Shown one piece after another: positions 25,934-38,500 of a stretch of 64,000 nucleotides of DNA (position 1 is its first letter; each line of letters opens with the position of its first letter). Both the position numbers and the translations under genes were made by a program. The stretch is from Bagarius yarrelli. Lineage: Eukaryota > Chordata > Actinopteri > Siluriformes > Sisoridae. The notes beneath the pieces are model-generated. The model searched no databases and was not told where the DNA came from. It saw only the letters and a list, made by a program, of their open reading frames with translations. Location: assembly GCA_005784505.1 (NCBI GenBank), contig VCAZ01000020.1, positions 1,397,392-1,461,391 of the forward strand, given 5' to 3'.

Positions 25934-26049
25934 GAGGTCACCAAACTGCAGAGTTAACTCTAATCCTAACTCTGGGTTAGAGTCTAACTCTAACCCAGAG
26001 TTAACTCTAATCCTAATTTGGCCCTCCAAAACCGAGCCGGTGACCCCTG
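25934..26049. mobile_element. Short GGTCACC-type TIR element
   Basis: Left end AGAGGTCACCAAACTGCAGA pairs with right end CCGAGCCGGTGACCCCTGAT. The middle is a palindrome of AGAGTTAACTCTAATCCTAA and its partner around TAACTCTAACCCAGAG. Related to 4993-5160. Confidence 0.6.
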
Positions 26050-26270
26050 ATCTATACTAACTGTCTCATAGTGTACACCGCAGTTACCAAACACAAGAAG
26101 CCAAAGCCTCATATAAGATCAAGAGCTCAGTGGTCAAGGTGTTGGACTGCTGATTGCAAGATCATGGTTTAATTCCCTGTACCGCCAGACTACCACTGCT
26201 GGGGCCCTAAACAAGGTCATTAAGCCTTTACTGTACAAATGAGATGATTAGGTGGATAAGGGCGTCTGTC
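26028..26270 (+). repeat. Tandem duplication unit 1 (MITE end + SINE A)
   Basis: 243 bp starting AAAACCGAGCCGGTGACCCC, continuing through a family A SINE (GAGCTCAGTGGTCAAGGTGT) and ending GGATAAGGGCGTCTGTC. The next unit begins at the following base. Confidence 0.85.
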
Positions 26271-26545
26271 AAAACCGAGTCGGTGACCCCTGATCTATAC
26301 TAACTGTCTCATATTGTACATCGCAGTTACCAAGCACGAGTAGACAAAGCCTGATATAAGATCTAAACCTAGTTGAGCTCAGTGGTCCAGGTGTTGGACT
26401 GCTGATTGCAAGATCATGGGTTTAATTCCCTGTACCGCCAGACTACCACTGCTGGGGCCCTAAACAAGGCCATTAAGCCTTTACTGTACAGATGAGATGA
26501 TTAGGTTTATAAGGGTGGTTAAGTGGATAAGGGCGTCTGCCAAAT
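26271..26545 (+). repeat. Tandem duplication unit 2 (MITE end + SINE A)
   Basis: Repeats unit 1 from AAAACCGAGTCGGTGACCCC through GGGCGTCTGCCAAATGCC, with two small insertions (about 12 and 15 bp) and scattered substitutions. The junction falls inside the SINE 3' end. Confidence 0.85.
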
Positions 26546-28020
26546 GCCTTATATAACTGTAAACCCCATTTTAAAATTTGTGTAACTTGAGCAAAATATG
26601 GATCAACAAAGTCTTTTATATGTTTACATGGTCAGTAAGTCACTATTTGTCTTACAGTAAATCTTAGCAGTATTTTTTTTTTTTAATAAATAATCCTAAT
26701 CCTGATCAGTCATCCATGTAAAGTGTTAATCATATTGTTTAATCAGAAAATAAATAATAATAAAATAAAAATAATGATATCGCTAATAAAAATATTCATT
26801 GGGAATTTGTGCGGGATTATTGTGCAGGTTAATTACTTGGTTTTCTATTAGCTTCAGTCTAAGCTAATTGTTTATTACATGATAGCATTTCGGTGCGTCT
26901 GTACCGTAAAGCGTCACCTTGACACGTGGGTGACGTTGTAAACGAATCGTTACTTTGCCTTTGTGTTTTAGATTTCAGTGAGATCTTATGTCCTTTTTAC
27001 TCATTTGAACAGCTTCACTGTTCTCCTCTAATGGCACAGGTCATAGATTTGATCAGAATATGTTGGATCCCTGGGGCAGCGCAACTTTAATCTTTTGCCA
27101 TCTCATATATCTCTTCCAAATGTTTTGTCAGCATGCTCTATCATAAAAGAAGCTGCCCTGGAAAAATAAATTCTCGCAATTAACATAATGGCTGCCTACT
27201 TGTGCTTGAAGATTTCTGTCTTTTTGCGAGACACTTGAATGATCAAAGCCAAAAAAAGTTGTTTTTTTTTTCTTTAAATTGACAGGGTTTAAAAACTAGA
27301 AGACTAGAATTATTTTTCAAGGCAAGGTTTTTGGTTTGGTTTGGGTTTTATTGACAGAACCCTCATCCTTTTTTATTTCTATCACTGTTTGCTGAAGCGA
27401 TTTGTAGAAGAAAACTGTAGCTAAAACACTAGACTGTAGTTAAATATGTTAAAATCTTAAAAATATTCTTTAATAGGATATTTTCTTGGTTTAAAAGCTT
27501 TCTTTTCTTTTCTTAAAGCTATTAATTCTATTTTTAATGACCATGCAGAAAACTATCTTGGCATGGCGTTGGCTTTTTTCAGCTCTTAGTCTTTGAATCT
27601 GGTCCAGATTGCGATGAGATAGTTTAGACATCAGATGTACAAGGTGAATTTCGAAAAAAAAAGATTCCTAATAACAGTGACAGGAAAAAAAGTTAAAGCA
27701 AAAATCTTATTTGTATGACATTTTATAGTGTCTTAAATTATATTGTTGGTCCTCATGAATAAATATTTATAAAAAAGGAACTTACAAGCAAGACAAACTC
27801 ACAAGCTTCTAGGGGTTGAGCGACGGTACTGCTGTCTCGGGTAATCTTTCCGTTTTATCCTGCCTAATGGAATCAACAAATTGTGGGAAAACATTTGAAA
27901 ATCTGTGATACTATAAACAGTGAGGTTTTAACACACATTCTGTGATAATTGACTGTCTTTGAGTGTAAATTGAAAGACACTCAGCTGCATTTGAACATGT
28001 ACAATATATATATATATCTA
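26546..28020. other. Unassigned DNA just downstream of crhr1
   Basis: No exon seen. The block 27055-27230 is compositionally balanced and lacks repeat character; it could be conserved non-coding DNA, but that is a guess. Confidence 0.4.
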
Positions 28021-28141
28021 TAATCCATCCATCCATTTTCTATACACGCTTGTTCCCTAATTCGGGGTCAAGGGGATCAGCTGGAGTCTATCCTAGCCGT
28101 CTCTGAAAGGGCAAAGGGCAGGAGGGAGACACCCTGGACAG

Positions 28142-28194
<53 letters not shown>
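28021..28194 (-). repeat. Family C fragment followed by (AT)n
   Basis: CATCCATCCATTTTCTATAC, TTCGGGGTCAAGGGGATCAG, GAGACACCCTGGACAGG, then (AT)n at 28146-28194. It lies just past the inferred crhr1 3' end. Confidence 0.85.
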
Positions 28195-28196
<2 letters not shown>

Positions 28197-28349
28197 CAGC
28201 TATTTAATAACAGCAAAAAAAGAATATTTATCTCAAACAGACATGTTCCATCTATCACCACATTAAAAATGTCACTAACAAAGTTCGCCAAAAAATGTCG
28301 TTTTTGAAGCTGCAGGTATTTGACAGACTTCTTTTCAACTGCTCCAGGC

Positions 28350-28810
28350 TTTATTATCCTGATACGACTTTATCCTGATTGACCTGTGTAGCTGAGCCAG
28401 CAGTCTCTGGCTGAAAAATCCTTCACACAAAAACAGCTGACAAAGGAGAAAGTAATTAAATGCAACTTTGACCATTACAACCAGACCCTGGGCTCCGTTA
28501 CAGTGTGTTTTTGTAGCTCGGATTGTCTACCTGATTATTCTTCAGGGGATAATCAAGTAGTCTCACCCCCTTTCTCAATTGATCAGAGGGTAGCTTCCTT
28601 CAGGCTTCCTCTTCCTGAATCTCTATTCTCCATCACACTGAGAGACGAGACTTGAACTTGTGCTTAGATTGGCACACCACTTTTGGACTGCTATACAACT
28701 GAAGGTCTGGTACCCTGTTTGGACTACAGCTGTTGTCTGGGTTTGCTTAGCAATGAAGGGTAGGGGGAGTGCACTGAAAGGAACGTTGTAGTGCTTGAAA
28801 TCAGGTGAGA
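28350..28810 (-). other. crhr1: Probable crhr1 3' UTR with candidate polyadenylation signal
   Basis: Directly follows the stop codon. An AATAAA hexamer occurs on the minus strand at 28355-28350, about 455 nt past the stop, and repeats begin only at about 28200. The sequence between is unique by eye and more GC-rich than the intergenic DNA. The true end is unproven; transcripts could run further. Confidence 0.4.
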
Positions 28811-28951
28811 TCAGACAGCGGATGACTGCTTGATGCTGTGGAAGCTGACCCGAGTAGGCGAGGTGGGAATAGACATGGCTCGTGCCACCCGGGCTCGGAT
28901 TGAGTGCTTGTCCTGCCAACGATGCCAGCGCTTTCTTACAGCAGAACGGAC
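28811..28951 (-). CDS. crhr1: crhr1 last coding exon, C-terminal tail and stop
   Basis: 141 nt encoding [20 protein letters not shown], then [20 protein letters not shown], then KQSSAV and TGA at 28813-28811. It forms the cytoplasmic tail including helix 8 and serine/threonine phosphorylation sites. The last three residues SAV replace mammalian TAV and still fit a class I PDZ ligand. The acceptor is CTGCAG after a CT-rich tract, across an intron of about 8.0 kb. Confidence 0.97.
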   Translation of the reverse strand, partial: VRSAVRKRWHRWQDKHSIRARVARAMSIPTSPTRVSFHSIKQSSAV

Positions 28952-29498
28952 CTGCAGAGAGATAGAGAAGTTAACGATCACATCAGCTTAGTGATTAATT
29001 TTATTTCCTAGCTACTTCTTACAAATAGTAACTAAGTAAAGGTAAAAAGTAACTAATTACCAGGGAACAAAACAACCGTATTGTATTACTGTTCAAATAT
29101 GTCAAATAACTTGGATGTCCCAATAATAATCAGAATAAATGAATAAAATGGGCCTGAAATAGTATAAATTATTATTCTAAAACATTATGTCTTGGTATCA
29201 TTTGATGATGTGATTTGCTTCATTAGATTAGAATTACTTGCTAGCAGCATGGACAGACTCTTTCTTCCTGGTTATAAGTTACACGTTACATAAACAGTAT
29301 GTCTTTCACATCAACGAGGGAGAAGTAGTGTTTATACTTCCAGCTGGAGAAAGCTACGTTTAAACTTCTTGGACTTGCCATCGCTCCGAATCCTGTAGTA
29401 CGTCCGAATTTCATTTATATTTACTTAACGTACAGTCAGAAGTGCGTACTTAATTAAATGTAGTACATACATAAGTAGTACGCTGTTAACGTTGGTGT

Positions 29499-29535
<37 letters not shown>

Positions 29536-32500
29536 TGTATGTTTGTGTATAAACTACTCTCCTCTGGTTGGCAAGCGATAGAAATTTACTCTACCTCTGA
29601 CCTGCTGTTCTATTAAATCCCAAACAGACACAGCCAAACCGACATTCTTAATAAGCAACGAAAAGGAAGTTTACTGGCTAATAACTTTGTATTCTGTCAA
29701 GTTATACATATATTTTTTTATTTTACAAAAAAGAGACAAGCCATCCTTCATTTGTTAGTTGTTTTGCAGTCTATGGCAACAGGGTTTAAATAGACAAAAC
29801 TGATCGTGATTTAAACAGGAAACAGGAAATCATGTTCAGAAATTATACCAATATCAGGTTAAAGAAAAAGTCAGGGTTGGGATTAAAACAAAGACAGAAA
29901 GACGGACTATAAATGAGCTTAAAACAAAAGATAAAACAAAAGTGCTTATGTGCTGTAATTCACGAGAGGACCTGCGCTAGCGATAGCTTTGCATTAGCTC
30001 ATATAGTCTACCTGTTCTAACAACGGTTTTTTGTAGTGTCTATAAAGACCAGCTGGGTCGTCGGCGGGACAGTGAAAGGATTGTGTCCCAGGATCGAAAA
30101 GAAAAACAACTAAACAAATCCAAATATTGTTAGAAAGCTAAAATTTATGTAATTCGAATGATGGGAAGCATCTTTCAAAAAGTGATTATGTAAGAATTTA
30201 AATAGTAAATGTTTCTTCTTACGCTAGTAAATGAACTTCTTAAAAAGTTCATAAAAAATGTATTATCTTTAAAAGATTCGAATCTAATTCGATCAATTCC
30301 AAGTTAACCTTTTACCATAATATGGGTTTTAATATTCTGCTTTCATATTAATTGCTGTCATTTTTCATAAAAGCTTAATTGCATGTTCCTAGTTATCCAA
30401 CTCATCCTTCCAGGGTTCTTCAGCCTGAATATGAAGAAGAAGATACACACACAACATCAGTCTTTAGTCACTAAAATTTAGTGTGCATCATAATAAGAGA
30501 ACACCATGATCTTTTGCTGACTTGTACTTTAAAGTCAATAAAGGGAGGCTGGAGGAATTTCCTCTAATCCATAGCTTATTTAGCTTATACCTGTAGGCAG
30601 AAGTGTTGATGTGTGCGTTTCATTAAAGCTTTGGAATTTTAGGCATTTTACACTGCGAAAAGCTGCAGTCTTGTTTTTCCAGTTAAATTACGACCGGCAA
30701 ACGCTTTTTTTTTAACACTAAACTTAAAATAAGTACGGTAGATGCTTAGTCTAGAAATAGATGTTCTTCAAGACTTTATAAAGGAAAACCGCCCAGAAAA
30801 ATGTTTCTATTAAACTTTGCTGTAATCTGCTTAGGGATTCCTTTGCTGGTGTGTTAGTTGCTGTATATTTTTCCTTTAGAGGAGCAATTAAGTCTCTGAC
30901 ATGACAGGGTGACATTGCTTGTGCAGTTACAATGGCAGTAAATGGTTTTAAATTTAAGAGATAATAGCCAGGTTTTGCTATGAGTGCCCAAAATCAGTAG
31001 TGTAAGAGCTTCGTATAAGTTATTATTCATCATTATTATCCAGCAATATTCAACATCATATTAATGAGAACTCGAATAGAGAGATTTTAGAGACAGAAAA
31101 TGCTATGACTTCAACATGACCACTTTGTACAATATTGTTTACAATGTATGCAGTTAACAATTTCGTACGTTGGCTAGGAAAGGAAAAATCAAGGAAAAAT
31201 GAAACAGATTAGAAAAATTGCTGTAAGATGCTGTAAGGCCGCGTTTATACTGCATGCATCCAAATAACCCAATTCCAGATGGGATATGACTCACGACAGC
31301 GTAAACATGGATAAAACACGTAAAGTCTGATTTCGGCTTCAGGCCTCATTTATACCTCGAAAAACAAATCAGTTATGAATCGGATACATGTATTAGCGTC
31401 TGACATGTAAACATACAGATCAGATTTGTACCCGTCCTACCTGTCAATCATTGAATAAGCTCCGATGGCGCATGACGTTAATTCAGATGGATACCGAAGA
31501 TATCTAGTATATATAACTTATTACAACTGTGTATTTTGATGATTGTTCTTTTTCTCACTTAAAATCTTGTCACTGTAAACATTTTGTTTATAAACATAAA
31601 AACATTAATGCACAATTAAAAAAATATATATTTATAACTTAGCAATCAAGGCTACAGTCAATCAAGCAATCAATAAAGCGAGCATTGTTTTGCCGACCTT
31701 TAAATAAAATGCGGAAGCAAAATTAATGAATAATTATTTAGTCTTGGTTGACTGCATTTATTGATTATCGGACAGCTTTTACTTTCTTTTGCAGTCAGTA
31801 GGTCTAGCTTTGTTTGTTTTTCTGTGTATAGTGTAAATGCAGATCTTGGATACGGGTCAGTTTTAAAAAAAAATGTAAGTGGGTCATCCAAAAAAAATGT
31901 ATATACACACAAAATCGGACTTGGGCATCGAGACCTGCAGTGTAAATCAAGCCTAAGGGCATGGAAAGATGGGTACTATTTGTTATCACGTGTAATGGGC
32001 TGGTCTCTGAATTAAAAATAGGAATGTAAACTGGCTCAGATCTATTTTTCTTGTACATGTGTAAACAGCACAAACTGCATTGAATCTAATCTTTTCAATT
32101 GCCACTTTCATATGTGGTACTAAATTCGACACAGATCCATCAGATGTTCAGCGATGCAACCGCAGTGTAAAGGTTGGAATTCATGCAACTTTTACGTCAT
32201 TTTCGGTCGTAGGTCATATACAACCTATTTGGCTGAAGGTGTTGCTTGACACTTCCACCACTCCTGACTATCAAATGTACAAGCCATTATTATAAAATTT
32301 GTCCCTTTTTCTTTTTATCCTCTTAGTCCTCAACGACTGCTTATTGATTTGCTGCCGTCCGCTGCACAAGCACCTTATAAATGTAATATAATGCGATATA
32401 AATGTACTTTTTTTTGCATGCAGGTCAGTTTAAATAGGTTATTGGATAAATATTTCCTGTATTGTATGTTTAAGACTCTCATCATTTAATCCTAATCAGG

Positions 32501-35500
32501 TCAGAGTCTTTAACTCTGTTATTGGTGTCCAATCATGGCTCATTTGCCTCTGCTAAGGGTTATAACTGTTGTAGCTAATAGATGTCACCTCCTAACATTA
32601 AACAGCAATGGCTTGTATTTAACCACTGCATACACGCTCATGCTTTTAATTAAGGACCACATACTGATCGGAGAGAAAAAAAAAGGAATAAATTACATGT
32701 TAGGTTCTGTTCTTTTTAGATTACATGAGTTCCTAATGGGAATTAAGCAAAATGTCAGCTTAATCTCCATGTGACCTTTAAAAGTGTCCTCAGCTAGTGA
32801 GGCTATAACGAGGGAAGACAGCTGTGCGCTGTGCATGTGCTGTGTTTGTCTATAGGGAAAAAGATGTTTGACAGATATTTCGGGAAGCAGAGGTGGGGGG
32901 TAACGAATTACATTTACTTCGTTACATTTACTCGGGTAACTTTTTTTGGGTAACTTTTAGAGTATAGTTAATAATATCTGCCTTTACTTTTGAAGAGGCT
33001 GCTATGCATCTCCTGCCTAAGTTTAAATAATAAAATAAATAAATATTCGACTTCATTGTGCAAGGTATGTGTACAGAGCCAATGAAATGCATTTTTCGCA
33101 TATCCCATCTTAGTAAGTTGGAGGTCAGAGCGCAGGGTCAGCTATGATACAGCGCCCCTGGAGCAGGAAGGGTTAGGGATCTTGCCCAAGAACCCAACAG
33201 CGGTTGGCTTGCCAGTGGTGGGGCTTAAACCCAGGTGTTTCTGGTCTTCAGATCAGCAACTCGGTACCTTAACCATTTGAGCCACTACTGCGAACCTTGC
33301 AACCTACCAACAGTTTAGCTGAAAGATGAAGCAGTGTGTGTGTGTTACTGGAGACAAATCAGCATTTTTACTCCAAGAAGTAGAAAATAAAGTTTTATAA
33401 TGCGATGACCAACTGACATACAAGAATTTCAGCTCCAACCTGAATAAACACGTAGTGGTAAATGTCAAAATGACGCCTATTTGAACCCTGTTTATAATAA
33501 TTCTGTATCTATGGACACTTTAACCTTATTGTATAACCACATTTTATACACTGTCTAAGTATTTCCCTTTATTTGCCTACTCGTGCAAGCAATAACAAAT
33601 AATCCAAAGAAATATATATCGGGAGGAATATGCAGGGTGGGCTGGGGTACGGGAGAATCAGTGAGGATTCAAAATCTCGGGAAGCAGATGTGGGTATAAG
33701 ATCATTTAAAAAGAGGTAAGAAGGCATTTATATTACATTCATACCACAGGTTATTATTTTTTATCACAAGTGTCAAAAAAGTTCTAAAGGATTCCAGGAT
33801 CTAAATAAAATAAAAATTCGGTTATATTTTGAAATTATTCTTGTAAAATAACTATGGTCAAATTCTGTTGTTATTGAAAGCATCCTTTGTTACATCCAAT
33901 AGAAAGTTATTACAAGATATTACAAATTTTCAAATTGTAAATCTATTAATCAAACCTACACTGTTTGATTGTTACACACGTTTATATAAAGAGAACGCAA
34001 ACATTCCACACATTAATATTACTATAGGGGACGGGGTGGCTTATGGTTAAGGTGTTGGACTCCATCAAGCTCCACCAAGCTACCACTGTTGGCCCCCTGA
34101 GCAAGGCCCTTAACCCCTAATTGCTCAGTTGTATAAATAAGATAATGTAAGTCGCTTTAGATGAAATGAAATGATGTGTATTGTAGTACTTTCATGTCGT
34201 ACTCTTATGCCCCCTGTTGCCCTTTATTGAGATTGATATTACGTTAGCTTAAAAATGTATTTAAATAATAAAAACTATCAGTTAAATCAAATTAGTAACA
34301 GCTAACCGAAGCTATATTTTATTCTAAATATTAAAATTTACCATTTCTGTTTTTAAAGTAACACTGGGAGTGTGTGATCCCACTCGGCTGTTTACTCTAC
34401 GCATGGACTGCAGAACCCACAGACACATTTAAGTCTTTTGTGTTGGCAGATTTTGGAAATCGTGTCGTAGACAAAGCGCACACCATCTGTCACACAACTT
34501 ACTTATACTGCAGGAAAACACATCGAATATGCAAGCGTATCTCAGATGACGTCATGCCGACATATGTAGAAGAGAAAACTCAAAAACAGGAAACTTTTTC
34601 CCACTGTTTCTTTAAAAATAAAATACATGCTAATTCTGACCATGCTCTAGCAGGTACTAAGAGAAGTGTCCCATGTCAAGTCAAGTCAAGTCAAGTCACC
34701 TTTATTTATATCCATAGCGATTGTGTCAAAGCAGCTTTACAGAATCAAATAGTAGAGAATATTAATATTAATATACTACTAACTGGATTCATGCATTTGG
34801 CACTTTCACCACTTCTGACTCCAGCTCAGCATCCACACACACCTCCATACTGAAGTAACAGCCACTGCTCCACTACAGGGCGGGAAATGGTAGCTTAGTG
34901 GTTAAGGTGTTGGACTGCTACCCGGAAAATTGTAGGCTTGATTCCCAGTACCAGCAAATTACCACTGCTGGGCCCCCGAGCAAGGCCCCTAACCCCTAAT
35001 TGCTTAGTCGTATACTTAAAATGAATGTAAGTCGCTCTGGATAACAGTGTCTACCAAATGCCGTAAATGTACAAGCTATTAATAAAAAATTTGTCTTCTC
35101 TTACTTCTCATATTCTTGGAGTTTTTACGACTGCTTATTACATCGCTGGCGTCTGCTGCACAGCACCTTATAAATGTAATATAATGCAGTATAAATGTAC
35201 TCTTTTGTGCAGGTCAGTTGTGTGTGTAATTCATGTATTTGCTAAGTTGGGAGCCTGTATAGCAATTACCGAGCCTCAACTACAGCATACAACAAAATAA
35301 AACTTCAGCTGGTGGAAAATTCTTTGCTTTAAATACAGATAGGTGGACCTGTTGTGCAACTCAATCGTTCGTTACAATCACAACACACTACATCACCGAC
35401 ATCTGGGTAATCCCGTGCTGCAGACACACACTGTCTATGAAAGCGATCACCTGTCAGAAATGCTACAGGAAATGGTATCAGTGTGGAAAATTGAGTAAAG

Positions 35501-38500
35501 GCTGATATTTCTTGGACAACAGATAATGCTAAAAATACCATGAAGGCTGCTGGATTTTAACCAAACAATTGATGTTCTGCACACACAGTAAATCTCGCAT
35601 CACAGAACGGAATTGGCATTGACCAGATGTCAAGGCTTTGAGACAGAGTGAGAAAGACGGTCATTTTTTTTTTTTCATGGTAGCCAATGTGTAAAGTTAA
35701 ACATTTACATATACAGCATTTGGTAGACCTCATTATCCGGAGCGGCTTACATTTATCTCCTTTATACAACTAAGCAATTGGGGGTTTGGGGCCTTGCTCA
35801 GGGGCCCCACGGTGGAAGCTTGATGTTGCTGGGAAACGAATCCCTATCTTCCAATTAGCAGTCCAAAACTGCACTACCACTTCCCTGTGGTAAAGATAAC
35901 GTTGAGGTAAATCATTGTTGTTGTTTTTAATTATTATATTATTAAAAGTCAATCTAGTGTTCTTGAACCCAGCTTCCACAGCAAACAGAACCGAACTGTA
36001 GCTCCAAAACCAGGAACCAAACTGAACCGTGGGAACTTTCCTTTTTTTGTACTTCCTTTGAATTGTCATCTAAATTTCTATCATATACTTAATGTGGAAA
36101 TGGTGGCTCAGTGGTTAAGGCGTTGCACTGATACCAGAAAGACCAGTGTTTGAGATAAATGTAAGTCGCTCTGGATAAGGACGTCTGCCAAATGCTGTAA
36201 ATGAAAATGCATTCCACTCCACCAACTACTATATTTTTAGGTTGGTAGAGGAAACCGGAGAACCCTAAAGAAACCCACACAGATATGCAAACCTCCACAG
36301 AGGCAGCAACCCGCTGCGCCGCTTAGTCTAATACTGTAGCTTATTTAAAGTGTATCTGAGGTCGAAATTGGTATTGTATTACTAGGTTATGTAAACGGAT
36401 CAATGCAAAGGATGTTTACAACTTGTTTGTCCTTTTAATACCGATCAGAAGTTAGATAATATGCCTCCTTAGATTTAGTTTTTATGGGATTTTGCCATCG
36501 TTTCAGAGTGACCTTGAATGGGGCTTTTGCATCATCTTTCTTCTCTCGGCATGAGGGAACATTTTATTACATCTCTAGATTCTTTATTTATTTAATTTTT
36601 TTTTACCCCAGGTAAATAAATAAATATATGTTAGAAATAGAAGTAAATATCTTCGAGGAATCCAACCCATCTATATAAACTGTAATTAATCCTTTGCCGG
36701 GCTGAATATTTTATGACAAATCCTGTTTTTATCATTAGTGACCTCTTTGTTATCGACTACATCTGAAAGCAAAAACTGGAGTGATCTTATCGATCAGACG
36801 GGTGACGCCGACAGAATCTGTACAGTACTCGACTTAGCTAGCGTTGCACTTTTGACAGTTTTAAGAGAGAGAGAGAGAGAGAAAGATATGCTCCAGCGGG
36901 TCTAAAAAACGGTGTTAGAATAGTAGAAAGTGGAGCGGAGAACAGGAAGAGAAATGCAAAAAAATGGACCTACCTCACTGTTCAGGAAGCAATAAAACAC
37001 AGACACAAAGAAGCCCTGCGGAGACGAGCAGAGACAGAAATGTTACGTCATTTTAGGATGCATTTAATGCAGAAATAAAAGAAAAAGATTATGCATGTGA
37101 GTTAAAAAAAAACAAACAACAAAACCGCAAGTAAAAGAATTAAGGAACACAGCAGTAATTTGACTCTAATAAGGAAACAGTTATTGTTTTTTTTATAACC
37201 GCTATAGTATAAAAGAGCCTGTTTTGCTGTTCCTTAAAAAAAACAATTTAATCTAATGAACCAACCCTTTTCCTGCTTTAACTGGAACCATTAGGTCTGC
37301 TTTTCTGAATTAAAGCTGTTTTGGTGGCCATTTGCCTGCTTTTTTTGAGCCTCTAGTGTAAATATAAAATGTGTATCATGCAATTCACTATATAGTTTGT
37401 TAACATTTTCTTTCTATTAGATACCAAATTAAATTATAAAGATAATAAATGCATATTTTTTTTTAAACCTTGACGTTAATTTATACTTAATACATAATTA
37501 CACAGTTCATAGCTTAACAAATAAAACACTAGAAAACACAAATGCTTTTATAAGGTTAATAATGTAACTCACTTTTCTCTTTAACTGCAACTTTAAATCT
37601 CAAATTTATACTTTTTCCAGAAGAATTTATTTTATAATTATTTAGACAAATTTAAAACAAACATAATAAATATTTTAATTCTATTTTAAGTTAACCATCT
37701 AGAGACGCTTTATTACTTGCTCGTAGCATCAGTGAGGACTGGCCAAACCAATGCAATAAATCATTATACGAACCTAATTTCCAGAACTTTTTCCAGAATT
37801 TTCCAGGAAAAACTTTCTCAATATGGATTATAATATAATGGAATATAATTATTTACATGTATTAGTTTATTTGGACAAAAGATAAAAGAAAAGAGTTTTA
37901 GAATTTCCTTTGTATTGCACAAATTATTTTTACAGTGCATATAATTTTTTATGTAATTTAATTTATATATGTAAGGTTGTTGTTTCTTGTTTCATGTTTT
38001 ATGTTTATGTCTAGGCTAAACTATGCTAAGCTATGCTAGCTAGCTAATCTAATATATGCCGGGTAGCTAGCTATTCAAGTCAGTTCATGTTTTATGCTTT
38101 GTTTCTTTCCTGGTTTTTCTTGTGATCTTTGTTTTCCCTTGTGTTCCTGTCACGTAAGTAAATATTACAGTTGCTTAAAACTCTTTTTTTTATTTAGGAA
38201 TAAATAAATAACAGGAACCTGGACTGCATCAAAACGCTTTGGGAATGAAATAGCCATAGTGTCAAGTCACTGTCCAGTGTGTGTGAGTTAGTGTGACACA
38301 AGGACCCTGGATTCTGAGGTTGTCACCAGATCCAGATTGTAAAATCGTAAAAATGGATGTGGAGAAGACCAGACTACAAATTTCTGACAGAGGTACCCCA
38401 AGGGCTCCAATACCCTGGAGTTGCTCTGAGCCCTTCCTTAACAGTTAGGTCAGATGCCTCATAAGCTAGATTGCTGGTCTGTTTGTTGGCTGCCATTTCT

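Noticed and set aside
28623..28919. 98-codon minus-strand frame overlapping the crhr1 tail exon
   Set aside because: It is a shifted frame; the receptor frame from the acceptor at 28951 ends at the TGA at 28811 and matches the family.
34374..34853. 159-codon plus-strand frame
   Set aside because: Its 3' part is the TTGACTTGAC-type retroelement tail and the 5' part shows no recognisable motif; it lies antisense inside a crhr1 intron with no splice partners.
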